Shown: in pieces, positions 59,956 to 64,000 of the stretch
How the letters are laid out: every line of letters starts with the position of its first letter
Numbering within the stretch: position 1 is the stretch's first letter
Source of the DNA: Dyella_B sp036746095
Lineage (GTDB): Bacteria > Pseudomonadota > Gammaproteobacteria > Xanthomonadales > Rhodanobacteraceae
DNA length: 64,000 nt
Assembly: GCF_036746095.1 (NCBI RefSeq)
Contig: NZ_DAIOEU010000005.1
Location: 77,632 to 141,631, forward strand
Direction of reading: 5' to 3'
The notes under the pieces: model-generated
What the model saw: the letters and a program-made list of their open reading frames with translations, nothing else
Told to the model about the DNA's origin: nothing
Database searches by the model: none
Made by a program: the position numbers and the translations under genes

Positions 59956-60119
59956 AGAGCCTGTTTGATGTCTCGGCGTAGTTCACATAGCCCTTGAGCA
60001 GTCGTCAGGTAGCCGCGCGGGGCACAGCGCCAGACTGGCCGTCGGGGCCCTGCCGCGCGCGGCCGCATGGCGGCTACTCAAGGGCTATGAGGGCTGCGCC
60101 GAGACATCAAACAGGCTCT
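59956..60119. repeat. 164-bp element with perfect 23-bp inverted ends
   Basis: Ends 59956-59978 (AGAGCCTGTTTGATGTCTCG...) and 60097-60119 are perfectly complementary. Inside, CATAGCCCTTGAG (59986-59998) pairs with 60077-60089, and GTAGCCGC (60009-60016) with 60070-60077. No coding frame is supportable and no flanking target-site duplication is obvious. It could be a MITE-like element or a structured RNA. Confidence 0.75.
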
Positions 60120-60200
60120 CATGGTTTGCGCAATGCAGCTTGACCGATTCCGGCGCCGCTCGGCAGGCTGCACCATACGCCAACGTAGGGATTCATCATC

Positions 60201-60647
60201 ATGAAACGTCTGCCGCAATTCGCCATCGCCGCCTGCCTACTGCTGGGCTCGGCCATCGCCTGGGCCGCCAACGACAGCCCGGTGGGCACCTGGCGGCAGG
60301 TCGACGACGTCACCGGCAAGCCGAAATCCATCATCCAGATCACCGACGACAACGGCAAGCTGCAAGGCAAGGTGTTGCAGGTACTGCTTTCCGATGATGG
60401 CCCGCATCCGGTCTGCAAGAAGTGCGATGGCGAACGCAAGGACCAGCCGATCGAGGGCATGGTGATCATGTGGAACGTCGGCAAGGATGGCGACGTGTGG
60501 GACGGCGGCAAGATCCTCGATCCGAAGAACGGCAAGGTCTACAGCGTCAAGCTGAGCCTGACCGATGGCGGGCAAAAGCTGGATGTGCATGGATACATCG
60601 GCTTTTCGCTGCTTGGCCGCAGCCAGGTGTGGGAACGCATGCCGTAA
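60201..60647 (+). CDS. DUF2147 exported protein
   Basis: A 148-aa protein: signal peptide with AxA cleavage (AIAWAAND, about residue 23), then a DUF2147 domain with PVGTWRQVDDVTGKPKSIIQITDDNGKLQGKVLQ and a C-terminal GKVYSVKLSLTDGGQKLDVHGYIGFSLLGRSQVWER. The two Cys in CKKC may bind metal or form a disulphide. DUF2147 proteins are lipocalin-like with unknown roles. It lies alone between the inverted-repeat element and the DeoR operon. ATG at 60201. Confidence 0.88.
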   Translation: MKRLPQFAIAACLLLGSAIAWAANDSPVGTWRQVDDVTGKPKSIIQITDDNGKLQGKVLQVLLSDDGPHPVCKKCDGERKDQPIEGMVIMWNVGKDGDVWDGGKILDPKNGKVYSVKLSLTDGGQKLDVHGYIGFSLLGRSQVWERMP

Positions 60648-60727
60648 GACTGCCGCCGCGGGCTGAGAGGACAACCCGAATCGGGATGCATAAAACGCTG
60701 GGATTTCGTACCCGCCTATTATCCGTA

Positions 60728-61531
60728 TCAGCCTGATACGGCTTCAGCACGGTGCACCATCACGCCATGCGCGGCGAAAGCGGCACGTGTGGCGCGATCG
60801 GCCGAATGCTCGACGACAAGATGCTGCACGCGCGCGAGTTCGGCCACCTGATGCGCCGCCACCGCGCCAAGCTTGTCGTCCGTGGCAACCACCACGGTTT
60901 CGTCGCTGGCATCGATCATCGCGCGCTTGAACAGCGTTTCCTCGCTGTCGAAACCCCACAGGCCATGTGCGGCATCGATCGCGCAGGCGCCGGGAAAACA
61001 CAGGTCCGCACGCATTCGCTTTATCTGCTCGACGGCCTGTGCGCCAATCGCGCCACCGATCGAAGGAACAATCCGGCCGCCGATCAACAGCACGTCAAAA
61101 CCTTCGCGATCCAACAACAACTGCGCGATATGCGGCGCATTGGTGATCACCGTGAATCCGGCACCGACCGGCAGCGCGGCCGCGATGGCGGCATTGGTGG
61201 TGCCTGCATCGATCAACAAAGTCTGCCCCGGCTTCACCAGGTTCACCGCCTTGCGCGCGAGTGCCTGCTTGCGCAGCGGATGCTCGGTGCGCCGTTGCTT
61301 GAGCGGCGTCAAAGTGACCGCAGGCAGCAGCGCACCGCCGTAGACGCGCTTGCACAGACCTTGTGCTGCGAGTTCGCGCAGGTCGCGCCGGATCGAATCC
61401 TCCGATACCTCGAACGCCTCCGCCAGCTCGGCCGCCACCACGCGTCCATCGCTACGCAGCCGCGCGAGAATGCGCTGCTGGCGCTCCTCGGGAAGCGCGT
61501 TGCGATCGACGACGGGCGCAAGCTTAGCCAT
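60728..61531 (-). CDS. DeoR-family transcriptional regulator
   Basis: A 267-aa repressor: winged HTH (RQQRILARLRSDGRVVAAELAEAFEVSEDSIRRDLRELAAQG) and a sugar-phosphate-sensing domain with DAGTTNAAIAAAL and ATDDKLG. Effectors of this family are usually phosphorylated sugars. It is the third gene of an MFS-HAD-DeoR operon and overlaps the HAD stop by 8 bp. The decameric repeats before the MFS gene (63366-63405) are a plausible operator. Confidence 0.92.
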   Translation of the reverse strand: MAKLAPVVDRNALPEERQQRILARLRSDGRVVAAELAEAFEVSEDSIRRDLRELAAQGLCKRVYGGALLPAVTLTPLKQRRTEHPLRKQALARKAVNLVKPGQTLLIDAGTTNAAIAAALPVGAGFTVITNAPHIAQLLLDREGFDVLLIGGRIVPSIGGAIGAQAVEQIKRMRADLCFPGACAIDAAHGLWGFDSEETLFKRAMIDASDETVVVATDDKLGAVAAHQVAELARVQHLVVEHSADRATRAAFAAHGVMVHRAEAVSG

Positions 61532-62168
61532 GGTTGATCGCTCGCGTTTCGTGCTCAAGCAAGCCGAGTTCCACCAGGTGTTCGCGCAAACCAGCCGGAT
61601 CGCGGAACCACCAGCCGTGCATGCCCAGCGCTTCGGCGGCCGCCACATTGCGTTGCGAGTCGTCGATGTACAACGCGGTGGCGGGATCGACCGCGTAGCG
61701 CTCCAACAGGCACTGGTAGATACGCGGGTCAGGCTTCACCAGACGCTCTTCGCCCGACACCACGATGCCTTCGAACCATTGCAGGAACGGATAAAGCTGT
61801 CGCGCAACCGGAAATGTCTCTTGCGACCAGTTGGTGAGCGCGAGCAGACGCACGCCGCGCGCTTTCAGTTCTGCCAGCAACGCCACGCTGCCTTCGATCG
61901 GTCCCACCAGCGTTTCCTTCCAGCGCAAGTGATAGGCATCGATCAGCTCGGCGTGCCCGGGAAACTTCGCGCGCAACAGTGCTGTGGCCTCGGTCCACGG
62001 GCGGCCGGCATCCTGTTGCTCGTTCCATGCGCTGTTGCACACCTCGCGCAGGAACCACTCCATGTGCGCTTCATCGTTGATCAATTGGCGATACAACCGC
62101 CGCGGATCCCAGCCGATCAGCACGTTGCCAAGATCGAAGACCACCGTATCGATACGTCCATTCGTCAC
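61524..62168 (-). CDS. HAD-superfamily hydrolase (subfamily IA)
   Basis: A 214-aa phosphatase: TVVFDLGNVLIGWDP holds the nucleophilic Asp, LLALTNWSQ is motif II, and VKPDPRIYQCLLERY with YIDDSQRNVAAAEALGM gives motifs III and IV. It starts at GTG (62168) overlapping the MFS stop; a longer open frame upstream to 62777 is a shadow of the MFS gene. Between a transporter and a sugar-phosphate repressor, it may dephosphorylate a sugar phosphate. Confidence 0.92.
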   Translation of the reverse strand: MTNGRIDTVVFDLGNVLIGWDPRRLYRQLINDEAHMEWFLREVCNSAWNEQQDAGRPWTEATALLRAKFPGHAELIDAYHLRWKETLVGPIEGSVALLAELKARGVRLLALTNWSQETFPVARQLYPFLQWFEGIVVSGEERLVKPDPRIYQCLLERYAVDPATALYIDDSQRNVAAAEALGMHGWWFRDPAGLREHLVELGLLEHETRAINHG

Positions 62169-63340
62169 CGCACTATCCTCGCCGACAAACCCACCAGCAC
62201 CAGCAAGCCGGCCACTGCGACGAAAGCGGTCGACAAACTGCTGGCATGCGCTACGAAACCAATCAACGCCGGACCGCTCAGCAGACCCACGTAACCGAGC
62301 GTGGTTACGGTCGCGATGGCAATGGCCGGCGGCGTGCCAGCCAGACGTCCGGCGGCGCTGAACATCACCGGCACAATGTTGGAAGCGCCCAGGCCGATCA
62401 GCACGAAACCGAGCAAGGCGGCCACCGTCAGCGGCACGCACGCCACCAATAGAAATCCCGCCACGGCAAGGCCCGCGCCCACGCGCACCGCCCATGCGGG
62501 ACTGTGGCGCGCAATCAGCCGATCGCCGCAAAAACGCCCCGCCGCCATCGCTACCGAAAAGCACGCATAGCCAAAGCCGGCCGCTGCCTGCGCCACACCA
62601 CGCACGTCGCGCAGGAACACCGCACTCCAATCCAGCATCGCGCCCTCGGCCATGAAGCTGACGAAGCACAACAGCCCCAGCAACCAGGCGAGCGCATGCG
62701 GCATGCCGAGCCGGGTCTTCTTCTCGGCGTCCATCGTGGTTGCAGATGCATCGCTGCGCAGGCCATCGCGCAGCCACAGCACGGTCAACGCCAGCATCAC
62801 GGCAATGGCCACGGCGGCGCCGGGCAACGGCAATCCAAGTGCCAGCAAACCGCTCAGCAAAGTGGCGCCGGTCAAGCCGCCGACGCTGAAAAGACCATGG
62901 AACCCGGACATCAGCCGATCGCCGCTACGACGTTCCACTTCGACCGCATAAGCGTTCATGGCGACGTCCACCGCGCCCAGCATCACGCCAAAATAGAGCA
63001 AGGTGCCCACCAGCATCGCCACGCTGGACACCTGCGCTAGCACAGGCAGCGCAAGACACATCAGCAAGCCTGCGCTCAGGATCATCGTGCGATTGCCCAA
63101 CCGATGCGCCAGCCATCCCACGAACGGCATCGACAGCATCGAACCACCGCCGAACGCCAGCAACGCCGTACCCAACTGCGCATCATCCAGCCCGAGGCGG
63201 AGTTTCACGTAAGGCACCATCGGCGCCCAGGCCGACATGGCGATGCCGGAAACCAGAAAGATCAGCCGCGTCGCCCGCCGAGCGCTGGGGAGCGATGTTG
63301 CACTGTTGCCTGCAGCGGCGGTTTCAGAAGTCGTTTTCAC
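62165..63340 (-). CDS. MFS transporter, YbjJ/FucP-like
   Basis: A 391-aa membrane protein with about 12 helices; SAWAPMVPYVKLRLGLDDAQLGTALLAFGGGSMLSMPFVGWLAHRLGNR resembles the YbjJ branch of MFS, with a second half beginning near FVSFMAEGAMLDWSAVFL. E. coli also pairs ybjJ with a HAD phosphatase gene (ybjI). The start codon is GTG (63340). It overlaps the HAD gene by 4 bp and heads the operon. Confidence 0.9.
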   Translation of the reverse strand: MKTTSETAAAGNSATSLPSARRATRLIFLVSGIAMSAWAPMVPYVKLRLGLDDAQLGTALLAFGGGSMLSMPFVGWLAHRLGNRTMILSAGLLMCLALPVLAQVSSVAMLVGTLLYFGVMLGAVDVAMNAYAVEVERRSGDRLMSGFHGLFSVGGLTGATLLSGLLALGLPLPGAAVAIAVMLALTVLWLRDGLRSDASATTMDAEKKTRLGMPHALAWLLGLLCFVSFMAEGAMLDWSAVFLRDVRGVAQAAAGFGYACFSVAMAAGRFCGDRLIARHSPAWAVRVGAGLAVAGFLLVACVPLTVAALLGFVLIGLGASNIVPVMFSAAGRLAGTPPAIAIATVTTLGYVGLLSGPALIGFVAHASSLSTAFVAVAGLLVLVGLSARIVR

Positions 63341-63365
63341 AGCTTGCCCGTCTTGCCTTCAATGC

Positions 63366-63405
63366 GCACAAATGTACACAAACGTGCAACATCGTGCAAA
63401 CGTCC
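63366..63405 (-). promoter_or_regulatory. Decameric direct repeats upstream of the MFS-HAD-DeoR operon
   Basis: Read on the plus strand, four consecutive 10-base units (GCACAAATGT, ACACAAACGT, GCAACATCGT, GCAAACGTCC) share a GCA(C/A)A...GT pattern. The spacing equals about one helical turn, so a bound protein would sit on one face. DeoR-family operators often are such tandem repeats. They lie 26-65 bp upstream of the MFS start and close to the divergent metG start. Confidence 0.6.
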
Positions 63406-63491
63406 GATCATCCGTGCGCGCCGCCGCCACCGGGAAGCGCCATTGACACCGCATGCCATAATGCAAAACCCATTGCGAACCACTGCCGCCC

Positions 63492-64000
63492 ATGACCCGA
63501 CGCCTGCTCGTCACCCACGCCCTGCCCTACGCCAACGGCCCGCTGCACCTGGGCCACATGCTGGGCTACATCCAGACCGATATCTGGGTCCGCGCACAGC
63601 GGATGATGGGCAACGAGGTGTACTTCGTGGCGGCCGACGATGCGCATGGCACGCCGATCATGTTGGCGGCGGAAAAGGCGGGCGTCTCGCCGGAAGCCTT
63701 CATTGCCGACATGCGCGCCAGCCACGAAGCAGACTTCGCCGATTTCCACTTCAGCTACGACAACTACTACACCACGCACTCGGACGAGAACCGCGACCTG
63801 GCTTCGCTGATCTACACGCGTCTGCGCGACAGCGGCTACATCGCCAAGCGCAGCATCCAGCAGCTGTTCGATCCCGACAAGCAGATGTTCCTGCCGGACC
63901 GCTACATCAAGGGCACTTGCCCCAAGTGCGGCACGCCGGACCAATACGGCGACAACTGCGAGAACTGCGGCGCCACCTATGCGCCCACCGACCTGATCAA
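63492..64000 (+). CDS. metG: Methionyl-tRNA synthetase, N-terminal part (runs off right edge)
   Basis: The first 169 residues of the class I synthetase: MTRRLLVTHALPYANGPLHLGHMLGYIQTDIW contains the HIGH-type HLGH motif; FVAADDAHGTPIMLAAEKAG and the CPKCG...CENCG zinc knuckle follow (C-x2-C twice), typical of MetG1. ATG at 63492 is followed by a continuous frame to the window edge. It is divergent from the MFS operon. Near dcd and apbC, as usual in this order. Confidence 0.96.
   Translation, partial: MTRRLLVTHALPYANGPLHLGHMLGYIQTDIWVRAQRMMGNEVYFVAADDAHGTPIMLAAEKAGVSPEAFIADMRASHEADFADFHFSYDNYYTTHSDENRDLASLIYTRLRDSGYIAKRSIQQLFDPDKQMFLPDRYIKGTCPKCGTPDQYGDNCENCGATYAPTDLI

Noticed and set aside
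58746..59981. 411-codon plus-strand frame opposite apbC
   Set aside because: Shadow of apbC with Arg/His-rich composition and no ribosome-binding site.
59956..60119. Insertion sequence
   Set aside because: Perfect inverted ends, but at 164 bp there is no transposase and no clear target-site duplication.
1..64000. tRNA or rRNA genes
   Set aside because: No cloverleaf or conserved rRNA segments were recognised by eye; a tRNAscan-SE/Infernal search would be decisive.

Overview
The window is GC-rich, densely packed bacterial chromosome with 67 protein genes, two of them cut by the window edges. Gene content and order point to Gammaproteobacteria, order Lysobacterales (Xanthomonadales), most likely Rhodanobacteraceae (Dyella/Rhodanobacter-like). 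The arguments are the asd - fimV - truA - trpF - (LysR) - trpB - trpA - accD neighbourhood, the Dcd/ApbC/MetG neighbourhood, and frequent intergenic palindromes. The genus is inference; no rRNA, tRNA, phage, transposase or CRISPR array was seen.

Layout. 1-5 kb: an edge-cut small gene, urocanase (hutU), a secreted protein, and a periplasmic catalase-like haem protein coupled to cytochrome b561. 5-17 kb: an Ada-AlkA fusion overlapping ogt, a flavoprotein, an exported carbonic anhydrase, a phosphodiesterase lipoprotein, two LysR regulators, an MFS exporter, a hydrolase and an aldo/keto reductase. 17.6-20.3 kb: a membrane PP2C phosphatase fused to an RsbW-like kinase domain and overlapping a STAS antagonist gene (a partner-switching module). 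20.7-26.5 kb: hutF, a GNAT-nitrilase fusion, a ClC transporter and hutI. 26.5-31.6 kb: a FitAB/VapBC-like toxin-antitoxin pair followed by an unrecognised 59-aa gene, ribosomal protein THX, a zinc-type CDF exporter, a MerC-like protein behind a Zur-box-like site, zur, and gltX. 31.9-34.4 kb: a DUF4399 protein, then a GT4 glycosyltransferase and PAP2 phosphatase downstream of a long structured inverted repeat. 34.8-47.6 kb: accD, trpA, trpB, a divergent LysR, trpF, truA, fimV, a small coiled-coil protein, asd, a 2-hydroxyacid dehydrogenase, aroC and prmB. 47.7-60 kb: psd, a MltD-like lytic transglycosylase, greB, rimO, an HI1419/HI1420-type toxin-antitoxin pair with a perfect palindromic operator, a glycosyltransferase, a dienelactone hydrolase with a HIT protein, dcd, and apbC with an FMN reductase. 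60-64 kb: a DUF2147 protein, an MFS-HAD-DeoR operon preceded by decameric direct repeats, and the start of metG.

How genes work together. HutU, HutI and HutF are three histidine-catabolism steps scattered over 26 kb rather than forming one operon. HutF implies the formylglutamate branch; hutH and hutG are not here. trpA/trpB/trpF, aroC and asd are amino-acid biosynthesis genes. Zur, MerC and CDF look like a metal-homeostasis block. Many pairs overlap by 4 bases or fewer (ada-alkA/ogt, clcA/hutI, trpB/trpA, truA/trpF, DLH/HIT, apbC/FMN reductase, MFS/HAD), indicating translational coupling.

Intergenic space is unusually structured. There are six complete composite REP-like elements, a second family of long inverted repeats, a short palindrome recurring just after stop codons, and three longer foldable elements (32493-32626, 49201-49326, 59956-60119) with no assigned function. 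The most promising leads for something undescribed are the third gene of the toxin-antitoxin operon, the zur-merC-CDF block, the structured leader before the glycosyltransferase, and the 164-nt perfect-ended element at 59956-60119.
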